Notes: a model not told the origin generated them from the sequence alone. DNA of 6,509 nt from Candidatus Bipolaricaulota bacterium (GCA_015661965.1 DQVA01000259.1:1-6509); one strand, 5' to 3'; numbered from the stretch's first letter, positions 1-5,831 are shown. Program-made: numbers and translations.

Positions 1-2162
1 AACTGTTCCGGGAGCACCTCCACCAGTGCCTGCAGGGGTCCCGGCTCGCCGGGCAGCCCGGCCAGCCGCTCCAGGAACCCCTGGATCACCTGGGCATCGG
101 ACACCAGCCGCCCGGCCAGCCCTAGGAGGGTCTGGGCAGCGATGGTTCCCATTTCCTGATGCAGGCCCGCCAGCCGAGGCAGGAATCGGCTGATGCGGGC
201 TGCCGTTTCCGCATCCCCGGCCAGGAGGGAGACGAACTCCAAAGAGGACAGGATGGGGGCCAGCTGGGCCAGGTCCCTCCTAAGCTCGTCCCAGCGGGAA
301 AGGGCCGCTTCCAGTCCTTCCAGGGCGGCGACCATATCCCCGATGGGGAGGTCCTGGAGGGAAGCCTTTCCCCGCAGGAGCTCCTGCGGCAAAAGGTGGC
401 GCAAGGAGTCGGTTCCGGTAACCAACGGGTTTTCCGCCAGCGCCTCCTCCAACGCCCCCAGCTGGGCGGGGTCTTTCACGAAGAACACGAACTGGTCGCC
501 GAAGGCCACTTCTCCGGGAAGCTCGCGGAGGATCTCCTGGGCCACCTCTGCGGCACGGGTGCGGGGAGCCAGCTGCTTGCTGGCGAACCGAAACTCCATC
601 TGGCTTACCTGGTAGGACAGGGCCAAGGTGAGGCCGATGGTGATGGCCACCACCGCCCGGCGTTGTGGCAGCAGGTTCCGATACCCCCGGGCCAGCGATT
701 CCCTCCGCAACGGCATCCATTCCCGGAACCGCCGCCGGAAGGCCACGTATCCCAGTACGATCAAGCTCGGGGTGAGCAACATGGCGGCCAGGAAGGCCAC
801 CACGATCCCCACGGTCATGATTACCCCCATCTCCTCCAGGGCCCGGGAGCGGGACACGAGCAGGGCCAGGAACACGGCAGCGGTGGTGAGGGCCGCGGCT
901 AGGGAAGCTTCCCCCTTACGGCGGATGGCCACCGCCAGGGCCCCCCCCACCGACCGGCCAGCCTGCCGCTCCTCCACATACCGGGCCAAGAGGTGGATGG
1001 AAAAGTCTATCCCCAGCCCCAGCACCAGGGCCGGGAGGAAGGTGGTGACTAGGTTGAACCCCCCTACCGCCAGCTTCGCCCAGGCGATGGTGAACAGCGC
1101 CGATACCAGAAGCGGGAACAGGGCCACTAAAGTGAGGAAAAGGCTGGCGAAGGTGAGGGAGAGAAGGACCAGCACGCCGGCGGAGGAGATCCAGGTGGTG
1201 AAGTGCATATCGTCGCGGATTACCGCGTTTGTCTCGGTGACCATGGTGTACGGTCCGGTGATCGCCGCTGCCACGTCCAGTTCAGAAAGCCCAGCCTGGG
1301 AGACGGCCTCACTGAGAAGGCGGTGGATCTTCTGGCAGTAGGTGAGGCCGGTGTAAGCCGGTTGGGCTGGCCATACCTGCAACACCAACTTTGTGCCATC
1401 TTGGGAAAAGAGCTCGGTGCCGCCGGGGGAGACGCCGCGGACGGGGGCCCACTCCACCCGACGGATAACCTCCGCCGCTCGGTGCAAGGGGCCTTGCAGT
1501 TGGGGCAGCACCCCGAGCACCTGCAAGCCCACTTCCCCTAGCGTCAGGAGCTCATCCACCCGGGACAGAAGCTGGTCGGTGGTGGCCCCTTGGAGCTGGG
1601 CGGGATCGAGCTCGCTCAATCTGGGCAGGCGCTGGATCTCCGGCAGGGAAAGCCGGGACAAGAGGGCCAAGGTTTCCTCAGCGCTTTCCTGCAGCGCAGT
1701 CAGGTCCTCCGGGGTGAGCTTTTGGAACAACAGCAGTTCCTCGGGATAGGTGATCTCCTCGCCGATTCGGTAGGAGGCGCGGGTGATCTCGGGGGAACGC
1801 AGCAGCGCAGTGATCAACCGATCGGCAGCCGCCCGCAGGCGGGCTTTGCCCGCTTCGGCGTCCTCCGGGGGGGCGGTGAGGGAAAGCAGTATGGCAGCGT
1901 AATCGGTCGCGGTGAGTTCCTCTTCTTTGGCCCGGTACTTTTCGATCAGGGGATCCCGGCGGGGGAGGAGGTCCAGGTAAGAACTGCGGATGGGGATATC
2001 CCGCACGTAATAGAGGCTCAATCCCACCAGCACCGCTGTGACGGCCACCACCACAACCGCCTGACGGCGGGAAAGGAAGACGATCCCGTCCAAGATGCGG
2101 GAGCGGAAGCTCCGGGCTTTAGGAGGAATCTTCTCCGGCTGGGGCCCGGATTTCGATGTCAT
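1..2162 (-). CDS. RND/MMPL-family membrane exporter, N-terminal 720 residues (3' end outside window)
   Basis: Reading the minus strand from ATG at 2162 gives an open frame of 720 codons that leaves the window. Seen: a basic N-terminus, membrane segment 1 at about residues 35-53, and a large Leu/Glu-rich extracytoplasmic domain at about 54-320. A cluster of hydrophobic segments follows at about 322-343, 345-366, 370-392, 420-437 and 445-475, then a basic loop and another segment at 503-518 that begins the second repeat, then a second soluble domain to the edge. The segment near 380-397 reads LGLGIDFSIHLLARYVEE, the characteristic charged transmembrane motif of RND/MMPL 'predicted exporters'; its Asp (residue 385) would relay protons. 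The family usually has two such halves, so the second membrane block lies outside. Substrate is unknown; lipids or hopanoids are typical for relatives. The start overlaps the end of nusA by 44 nt and has no good Shine-Dalgarno. TTG at 2093 is an alternative start that keeps segment 1. Confidence 0.88.
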   Translation of the reverse strand, partial: MTSKSGPQPEKIPPKARSFRSRILDGIVFLSRRQAVVVVAVTAVLVGLSLYYVRDIPIRSSYLDLLPRRDPLIEKYRAKEEELTATDYAAILLSLTAPPEDAEAGKARLRAAADRLITALLRSPEITRASYRIGEEITYPEELLLFQKLTPEDLTALQESAEETLALLSRLSLPEIQRLPRLSELDPAQLQGATTDQLLSRVDELLTLGEVGLQVLGVLPQLQGPLHRAAEVIRRVEWAPVRGVSPGGTELFSQDGTKLVLQVWPAQPAYTGLTYCQKIHRLLSEAVSQAGLSELDVAAAITGPYTMVTETNAVIRDDMHFTTWISSAGVLVLLSLTFASLFLTLVALFPLLVSALFTIAWAKLAVGGFNLVTTFLPALVLGLGIDFSIHLLARYVEERQAGRSVGGALAVAIRRKGEASLAAALTTAAVFLALLVSRSRALEEMGVIMTVGIVVAFLAAMLLTPSLIVLGYVAFRRRFREWMPLRRESLARGYRNLLPQRRAVVAITIGLTLALSYQVSQMEFRFASKQLAPRTRAAEVAQEILRELPGEVAFGDQFVFFVKDPAQLGALEEALAENPLVTGTDSLRHLLPQELLRGKASLQDLPIGDMVAALEGLEAALSRWDELRRDLAQLAPILSSLEFVSLLAGDAETAARISRFLPRLAGLHQEMGTIAAQTLLGLAGRLVSDAQVIQGFLERLAGLPGEPGPLQALVEVLPEQ

Positions 2163-3057
2163 AGCCGGTGATCTTAGCCGCGAGCTCCGCGTTGTGGCCG
2201 TCGCGGCCGATGGCCAACGACATCTCGCTTGCCGGCACGGTGACGATGGCTTTCTTCTCCTGCTGGTCTAGCTCGACCTCGAGCACACTGGCCGGGGCGA
2301 GGCTTCCCTTGATCACGTCCCGGACATCCTCGCTCCAGCGGATGATGTCCACCTTTTCGCCGGCCAACTCGCGGCTCACCGCCCGGATGCGCACCCCCCC
2401 TGCCCCCACGCAGGTGCCCACCGGATCTATCCTCGGGTCCAGGGCCCGGAGCAGCACCTTGGTGCGCACCCCGGGGACCCGCGCCACCTTCACGATCTCC
2501 AACAGCCCTTGCTCGATCTCCGGGACCTCCAGCTCCAGGAGCTTGGCCACGAACTGGGGGTGAGCCCTGGACACGTAGATGCGGGGATCACCCTGGGTCT
2601 TCTCCACCTGGTAGAGATAAGCCCGCAGGCGGCGGCCGGCGATATAACGTTCCCCGGGGATGCGCTCCTCCTCGGGGAGCAACGCCTCCACCTCCCCTAG
2701 GTTGATCCATACGTTGCGGCCCTCGAATCGGTGCACCGAGCCGTTGATGATCTCCCCAATACGGGCGGAGTACATGTCATACAGAGCTTCCCGGCGGCGC
2801 CGCAGGATCTCCTGGCGGAACACGTTCTCCGCCTTGCGGGTGGCGATCCGCCCCAGGCTGGACAGGTTAAAGGGCTTTCCGTTTACGTAGATATCCCCGG
2901 AACGGCGATCGATGTGGACCTCGGGGGGCTCGTCCCCGCCGAATTCGGCCTGCCAACCGGCGGCTATCCCCTTTTCCATGGCCTCGTAAGCCGCCTCGCG
3001 GTCGATCCCCCGCTCCCGGGCCATCTCCTCCAGCGCTTCCAGGAAGTCGATGTTCAT
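2119..3057 (-). CDS. nusA: Transcription elongation/termination factor NusA (short form, 312 aa)
   Basis: NusA binds RNA polymerase and nascent RNA in the cytoplasm and modulates pausing, termination and antitermination. Seen in order: an N-terminal RNAP-binding domain at about 1-98; an S1 domain at about 100-167 (GSVHRFEGRNVWINLGEVEALLP, ending IYVSRAHP); KH1 at about 180-255 with the DPVGTCVGAGGVRI signature and GxxG loop at 218-221; and KH2 at about 256-305 with the GxxG loop GRDG at 284-287 inside SLAIGRDGHNAELAAK. There is no C-terminal acidic extension, as in many non-proteobacterial NusA proteins. Oddity: between GDIYV and LGRIATRKAENVF about 35-40 residues are missing compared with my recollection of Bacillus NusA, so the N-terminal domain is reduced. 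ATG at 3057 overlaps the rimP stop as ATGA, and GGAGGG lies 3 nt upstream, so coupled translation is likely. The 3' end overlaps the exporter gene. Confidence 0.97.
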   Translation of the reverse strand: MNIDFLEALEEMARERGIDREAAYEAMEKGIAAGWQAEFGGDEPPEVHIDRRSGDIYVNGKPFNLSSLGRIATRKAENVFRQEILRRRREALYDMYSARIGEIINGSVHRFEGRNVWINLGEVEALLPEEERIPGERYIAGRRLRAYLYQVEKTQGDPRIYVSRAHPQFVAKLLELEVPEIEQGLLEIVKVARVPGVRTKVLLRALDPRIDPVGTCVGAGGVRIRAVSRELAGEKVDIIRWSEDVRDVIKGSLAPASVLEVELDQQEKKAIVTVPASEMSLAIGRDGHNAELAAKITGYDIEIRAPAGEDSS

Positions 3058-3524
3058 TTACCCTCCGTCCCCGGTTCGTAAACCACCTGAGCCCGAGTGA
3101 TCTCGGAGAAGTCCACCTCTAACCGGTCCCCCTGTTGTTCCACCAGCACCTTGTCCTGGGTCACCCCGGCCAGTTTCCCCACCAGTACGTTTTTCTTTCC
3201 CCGGGACCCCTTGAGGAGCAGTTTTACCTTGCTGCCCACCGCCCGTTCGAAGTGCCATCGTTCCCACAGCCTGCGCTCTATCCCGGGGGAAGATACCTCC
3301 AGTACATAGGGGCTGGGGAGGGGATCTTGAGCCTCGAGCAGGGCCTCGATTGCCCGACTGGTCCGCTCGCAGTCCTTCAAGGTCACACCGGTGGGGGTAT
3401 CGATGTAAACGAGCAGCCGGGCCCGTGGGCCGGCCCGGGATAGCTCCCAGTGATAGAGCTCCACCTGGGCTTCACGCGCGCCCTGACGCAGAATCGTGTC
3501 CAGCCTTTCCCTCAAGCTGCTCAT
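3054..3524 (-). CDS. rimP: Ribosome maturation factor RimP
   Basis: RimP assists maturation of the 30S ribosomal subunit in the cytoplasm. From ATG at 3524 the product is 156 residues, matching the usual family length of about 150. Seen: an alpha/beta N-terminal domain (about 1-87) containing LLVYIDTPTGVTLKDCERTSRAIE and the family hallmark LEVSSPGIERRL at about 75-86, then a small SH3-like C-terminal domain (about 92-150; VGSKVKLLLKG, VGKLAGVTQDKVLVE, DFSEITRAQVVYE). The frame stays open upstream to GTG at 3608, but those 28 residues do not resemble RimP, and ATG 3524 lies where the family starts. No convincing Shine-Dalgarno precedes ATG 3524; the nearest strong one (AAAGGAGG, 3596-3589) is about 65 nt upstream with no canonical start behind it, so the true start is uncertain. 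It is the first gene of a probable rimP-nusA-exporter operon and overlaps nusA by 4 nt. Confidence 0.93.
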   Translation of the reverse strand: MSSLRERLDTILRQGAREAQVELYHWELSRAGPRARLLVYIDTPTGVTLKDCERTSRAIEALLEAQDPLPSPYVLEVSSPGIERRLWERWHFERAVGSKVKLLLKGSRGKKNVLVGKLAGVTQDKVLVEQQGDRLEVDFSEITRAQVVYEPGTEGK

Positions 3525-3671
3525 CTTGAACCCGAATCCGTGAGGAACCCGTTCGGGATAACCCCCTTTTCCTATGATCCTTATGCCGCCTCCTTTCAGG
3601 GGCTGCACCTGGGAGGGTAACAGACCCTGGGGCCGAAGCGGCGGCTCCCAACCCCAAAACCTCTACAATTC
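3525..3671 (-). other. Leader region upstream of rimP with potential RNA hairpins and an orphan Shine-Dalgarno
   Basis: This is untranslated leader if rimP starts at ATG 3524. Minus-strand features: GGGAG at 3649-3645 can pair with CTCCC at 3615-3611, enclosing GCCG (3645-3642)/CGGC (3635-3632) and GGGT (3627-3624)/ACCC (3618-3615), which together suggest a small branched fold. The stems share bases at the junctions (3645 and 3615), so not all can form at full length. An alternative GGGG/CCCC pairing (3655-3652 with 3632-3629) competes. Further on, AAAGGAGG at 3596-3589 is a strong Shine-Dalgarno, but only ATA (3584) and ATC (3578), both in the rimP frame, follow at initiation distance. I do not recognise a known riboswitch or leader family here. 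Confidence 0.35.
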
Positions 3672-3714
3672 TTCAACCCGGTTCACAGAACCTGGTTGAA
3701 CATTATACCTGGTT
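3672..3714 (-). repeat. Three AACC(A/G)GGT sites around the rimP -10 box; two form a 29-bp inverted repeat
   Basis: On the minus strand the motif AACCAGGT occurs at 3714-3707 and 3697-3690, and AACCGGGT at 3683-3676, with start-to-start spacings of 17 and 14 bp. Each copy is nearly self-complementary (AACC/GGTT). The last two form an inverted repeat: arm TTCAACCAGGTTC (3700-3688), spacer TGT, arm GAACCGGGTTGAA (3684-3672), 12 of 13 positions pairing. The first copy touches the TATAAT, and the inverted repeat covers the expected transcription start. This is what operator sites of a repressor often look like; a hairpin at the 5' end of the transcript is the other reading. No U-run follows on either strand, so a terminator is unlikely. 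Confidence 0.55.
3702..3707 (-). promoter_or_regulatory. Probable -10 element (TATAAT) of the rimP-nusA operon promoter
   Basis: The minus strand carries an exact TATAAT hexamer at 3707-3702, about 180 nt upstream of the rimP ATG, in a GC-rich context where it stands out. A recognisable -35 box is lacking: the hexamer 17 bp upstream reads GCTGTC, so the promoter may depend on an activator or be weak. Transcription would start near 3695, inside the palindrome described separately. A second, weaker candidate lies upstream: TTGACC at 3797-3792 with TAAAAC 18 bp further on (3773-3768). Confidence 0.6.
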
Positions 3715-3878
3715 CCCCAAACCGGACAGCTCACCCACTTCGCCCGGCTTTTATATCGGAAAGCGACGTTTTAAGGGATTGCCAGGTCGGGGGTCAAAAG
3801 TCCCAGTTTCCGAGCGGCCATACTCGCAGGGGTGCTTTGCCCTCTCCCTGGTGCTCCCCCGGGGGTGGTCCGTCTGGT
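3715..3878. other. Intergenic spacer, no gene seen
   Basis: This spacer lies between the end of the lipoprotein gene (3879) and the rimP promoter region. It contains a CCCCCGGGGG palindrome (3856-3865) without a following T-run, so a terminator for the lipoprotein gene is not evident. It also holds weak promoter-like hexamers on the minus strand (TTGACC 3797-3792; TATAAA 3755-3750). I see no supportable coding sequence. Confidence 0.5.
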
Positions 3879-4496
3879 TTACAACCCCAACTCCAGCCCC
3901 AGAGCGATGCCCCAGAGGCCGTTGAAGCTATCGACCTCCAAGAGCAACCGGGCCGTGTCCGACAGGCGCAGGTGGAGCCCCATGGCGAGCTGGTGCCAGA
4001 TCGTGAACTCCTCTGCGCTGAGAGGGAGGATGGGGCGATATGCGAAATAAAGCGGCAATATCTGCAGGTTGCTGTCGAGGTAGATACCTCCTTGTACCCC
4101 CCAGCCGGCCATGGGCAGACTCCAGCCTCCCCCGAACCCCAGAGCCAGCGACAGCGAGTCTGGGTCGTGCACAAGCGCGAGTTTGAGATCGCCAACCACC
4201 CCCAGGAATCCCGGCTGCTCGGCAGTAGGGGAGACCATGATCCCAGTATGAAGGCCCAGCTCGACCCCGTCTGCGATCCCGGCCGCCAGCCGGGCCTGGG
4301 GGGTGAGGATCAGGTTGCCCTCCCCGTTCTCCAGGGGCAGAACCTCGAAATTGAGAAGTCCAACGCCCAAGGTCAGCCCAACCTCCCCTCGATGCAGAGT
4401 CCGGGCCGTCTGCAACACGCTGAAGAAGCATCCTGAAAGCAGAAACGAAGAGAAAAGGATGCCAACAATAGCCAGTCCCCGCACGCCCTTCCTCAT
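3879..4496 (-). CDS. Predicted lipoprotein with beta-barrel-like pattern, function unknown
   Basis: The product is 205 residues. ATG 4496 is chosen because a near-perfect Shine-Dalgarno, AGGAGGTGAT, ends 4 nt upstream (AGGAGG core 8 nt away); the upstream GTG at 4505 overlaps that element. Seen: a type II signal peptide with basic start, hydrophobic stretch and lipobox LLSGC, so Cys23 would be lipidated. The mature part has no long hydrophobic helix. It is made of short glycine-rich stretches of alternating polar and hydrophobic residues (for example EVGLTLGVGLLNFEV, GDLKLALVH, LALGFGGGWSLP, GGIYLDSNLQILPLYFAY, ending WGIALGLELGL), typical of membrane beta-strands in small outer-membrane barrels. 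I recognise no family. It is transcribed divergently from the PKD lipoprotein and ends about 180 bp before the rimP promoter, so it is probably a separate unit. An outer membrane is inferred only from this pattern. Confidence 0.82.
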   Translation of the reverse strand: MRKGVRGLAIVGILFSSFLLSGCFFSVLQTARTLHRGEVGLTLGVGLLNFEVLPLENGEGNLILTPQARLAAGIADGVELGLHTGIMVSPTAEQPGFLGVVGDLKLALVHDPDSLSLALGFGGGWSLPMAGWGVQGGIYLDSNLQILPLYFAYRPILPLSAEEFTIWHQLAMGLHLRLSDTARLLLEVDSFNGLWGIALGLELGL

Positions 4497-4500
4497 CCGG

Positions 4501-4522
4501 ATCACCTCCTGGCCCTAATATA
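4501..4522 (-). promoter_or_regulatory. Shine-Dalgarno and possible -10 box of the 3879-4496 lipoprotein gene
   Basis: AGGAGGTGAT at 4510-4501 is complementary to the conserved 3' end of bacterial 16S rRNA and fixes the start at ATG 4496. TATATT at 4522-4517 resembles a -10 hexamer but has no clear -35. If used, it would leave a 5' leader of only about 15 nt that begins at the Shine-Dalgarno, so the -10 assignment is tentative while the ribosome binding site is firm. Confidence 0.6.
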
Positions 4523-4648
4523 CCGGATGTAAGCTGGCTATGCCCGAACCGGCAAACCCTGCGACGCCGCACGTTTCCCCACAGCCCCCAGCTGGAGGAG
4601 CCGGCCGCGTTACTGGCCGACAAAGAGGATGGGATCAAAAGCGGGGCT

Positions 4649-4668
4649 GGTGGGCGAGCTCGCCCACC
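4649..4668. repeat. Perfect 20-bp palindrome in the divergent intergenic region
   Basis: Arm GGTGGGCGAG (4649-4658) is followed directly by its exact reverse complement (4659-4668). After small unpaired gaps, CGGGG (4642-4646) and CCCCG (4672-4676) can extend the pairing. It lies about 65 bp before the start of the PKD lipoprotein gene and about 150 bp from the opposite lipoprotein gene. No T-run follows on either side, so it is not a standard terminator. It could be an operator or a hairpin in the 5' leader of the PKD gene. Confidence 0.6.
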
Positions 4669-4734
4669 GCACCCCGGCCCTCCGCCCCTTACCGGTGAAA
4701 ATGGGGTACCATCACAGGGAAAGGGGGAATGTGG

Positions 4735-5346
4735 ATGGGCAAACGAATTGGTATGCTACTGGCGGTGTTGACCCTGTTGGGGCTGTCCGGTTGTTTCGGT
4801 CCTGGGGGAGAGCCTCCCATCGCCGCCTTCAGCTTCCATCCCGCCCAGGGCGAGGCGCCGCTGCGGGTGGAGTTCGACGCCTCCCTCTCCTCGGACCCCG
4901 ACGGGGACATATCCTTCTGGCGCTGGGACTTCGGGGACGGGGAAACGGCCGAAGGGGAAAAGGTGGAACACATCTACACCGTGGAGGGCACTTACACCGT
5001 GACCCTCACCGTGACCGATGGGCAGGGTCTGTCGGCCCAGACGGTGGGGGAAGTGGAGGTGGGCATTTCCTTCCCCCTGGACGTACTGCACTGGGAGCTA
5101 GTGGACACTTATTACGGCAGCGAGGTGCAGGGACGGGTGAAGAACGTCAGCGACCGGGGCATCGCCCACGGCCGGATTGCGGTCCGGTTCTACGGCCCCA
5201 CCGGCCTGTTCATCCGCGAGGGCTCGGACTACGTGTCGGACCTGCCGCCGGGCGGGGAGCAGGACTTCTCCATCCCTACCTCCCTCAGGGCTGACCAGAT
5301 CAGCTACATGGAGATCTACACCGAGACGGTGTTCGAGAACCGGTAA
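4735..5346 (+). CDS. PKD-domain lipoprotein with C-terminal FxLYD-like domain
   Basis: The product is 203 residues. ATG 4735 is preferred over ATG 4729 because AAGGGGG (4721-4727) sits 7 nt upstream of it but only 1 nt from the other. Seen: a signal peptide with lipobox GLSGC (Cys20 lipidated), a short Gly/Pro linker, and one PKD (polycystic kidney disease) immunoglobulin-like domain at about 28-112. That domain carries the hallmarks DASLSSDPDGDI, WRWDFGDGE and HIYTVEGTYTVTLTVTD. A second beta-rich domain spans about 115-203 (QGRVKNVSDRGI, IAVRFYGPTGLFI, DLPPGGEQDFSI) and resembles the FxLYD type, which in my recollection is common in envelope proteins. PKD domains usually mediate protein or carbohydrate contacts, so an extracytoplasmic adhesion or scaffold role is likely, but the partner is unknown. 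No catalytic motif is visible. Its divergent neighbour is another lipoprotein. Confidence 0.88.
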   Translation: MGKRIGMLLAVLTLLGLSGCFGPGGEPPIAAFSFHPAQGEAPLRVEFDASLSSDPDGDISFWRWDFGDGETAEGEKVEHIYTVEGTYTVTLTVTDGQGLSAQTVGEVEVGISFPLDVLHWELVDTYYGSEVQGRVKNVSDRGIAHGRIAVRFYGPTGLFIREGSDYVSDLPPGGEQDFSIPTSLRADQISYMEIYTETVFENR

Positions 5347-5451
5347 GCTCGATCGGCAGGACGAGGCTGGGACTCTATCTTTCTGCGGACGGCCTCCTCC
5401 AGGGAAGCCTCAGCCCGCTGCGTGCCTCCGGCAACACGACGATCCCCCGCC
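5347..5451. other. Spacer between the PKD gene and the transposase remnant
   Basis: About 105 bp without a supportable gene. No hairpin plus T-run is visible as a terminator for the PKD gene. A 7-bp inverted repeat (CCTCCGG/CCGGAGG, around 5426-5463) with a long loop overlaps the edge of the transposase remnant. Some of this stretch may be further, unrecognisably decayed insertion sequence. Confidence 0.4.
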
Positions 5452-5691
5452 AGGTGCCCGGAGGTCGGGATGGTGCTATCGATGGGGACGGTGGGCGACT
5501 GTTACGACGATGCGAAGTGCGAGGCCTTCTTCGCCGCCCTGGAGTGTGAGCTTTTGGGGCGGGGGAGGCTCGCGGACCGGACGGAGGCCCGGCGGGGTGT
5601 TTTCGGTCGTCGAAGGTGGCCCAACCGGCGGCGCCACTCGGGGCTGGGTTATCTATCCCCGGCGGAGTATGAAACCAGGTTTCAACTGTAA
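5452..5691 (+). pseudogene. IS3-family transposase (OrfB) C-terminal remnant, degraded
   Basis: About 80 codons match the end of an IS3-family OrfB transposase. CPEVGMVLSMGTVGDCYDDA corresponds to the family's C.EAG...SMG.VGDCYDNA, then CEAFFAALECELL carries what should be the last Glu of the catalytic DDE triad (codon at 5521), and NRRRHSGLGYLSPAEYE is the typical tail. The helix-turn-helix, OrfA and the first two catalytic Asp residues are absent. In the middle, the frame used by the flanks gives an atypical GRRRWP (5605-5622). The next frame over gives VFSVVEGG (5597-5620), close to the expected VFEFIEGW, implying two indels that nearly cancel. No terminal inverted repeats are found. It is therefore an inactive fossil; an ATG or GTG in it should not be called as a gene. 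Confidence 0.8.
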
Positions 5692-5831
5692 CTTGGGCGT
5701 ATGCAACCTCGTCTTTGTCACCAAAAAGGAGCAAGAGGCCACGAAAAAATCAAACACAACAAGATCGTTTTACCCCGTTTCGTCGTCTCCCCATGGCCTC
5801 ATTTTCCCAACGAACGCGACTAAAACATTCA
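5692..5831. other. AT-richer spacer between transposase remnant and AOR gene
   Basis: About 140 bp clearly richer in A and T than the rest of the window, with runs such as AAAAAATC near 5744. The two neighbours converge here. A T-run on the minus strand after the AOR stop (TTTTTT, near 5749-5744) is preceded by only a weak stem, so a terminator is possible but not demonstrable. No coding sequence is supportable. It may hold the decayed right end of the insertion sequence. Confidence 0.4.

Noticed and set aside
159..902. Long plus-strand open frames opposite the exporter gene (also 628-1341, 1590-2171)
   Set aside because: They are antisense to a strongly supported membrane protein, have low-complexity Gly/Gln/Arg/Ser composition typical of GC-rich shadow frames, and show no family motif.
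3472..3657. 61-codon minus-strand frame across the rimP leader
   Set aside because: It runs out of frame into rimP, has only a TTG start without a Shine-Dalgarno, and its Arg/Gly/Ala-rich composition looks like a shadow.
3856..3865. CCCCCGGGGG palindrome as a terminator of the 3879-4496 lipoprotein gene
   Set aside because: The stem is 5 bp without a loop and no T-run follows on the minus strand.
3696..4436. Plus-strand 246-codon frame and minus-strand 3928-4638 frame around the lipoprotein gene
   Set aside because: Both overlap the lipoprotein frame, which has a near-perfect Shine-Dalgarno, signal peptide and lipobox. The shadow frames are Gln/Pro/Arg-rich and lack recognisable domains.
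4629..5294. Plus-strand 221-codon frame overlapping the PKD lipoprotein gene
   Set aside because: It overlaps a gene with a signal peptide and clear PKD motifs in another frame. Its Gly/Arg/His-rich product has no recognisable domain.
5693..5740. A short LVFVTK-like translation after the transposase remnant, reminiscent of IS200/IS605 TnpA N-termini
   Set aside because: Only about six residues agree, no His-containing motif or further similarity follows, and chance is the simpler explanation.
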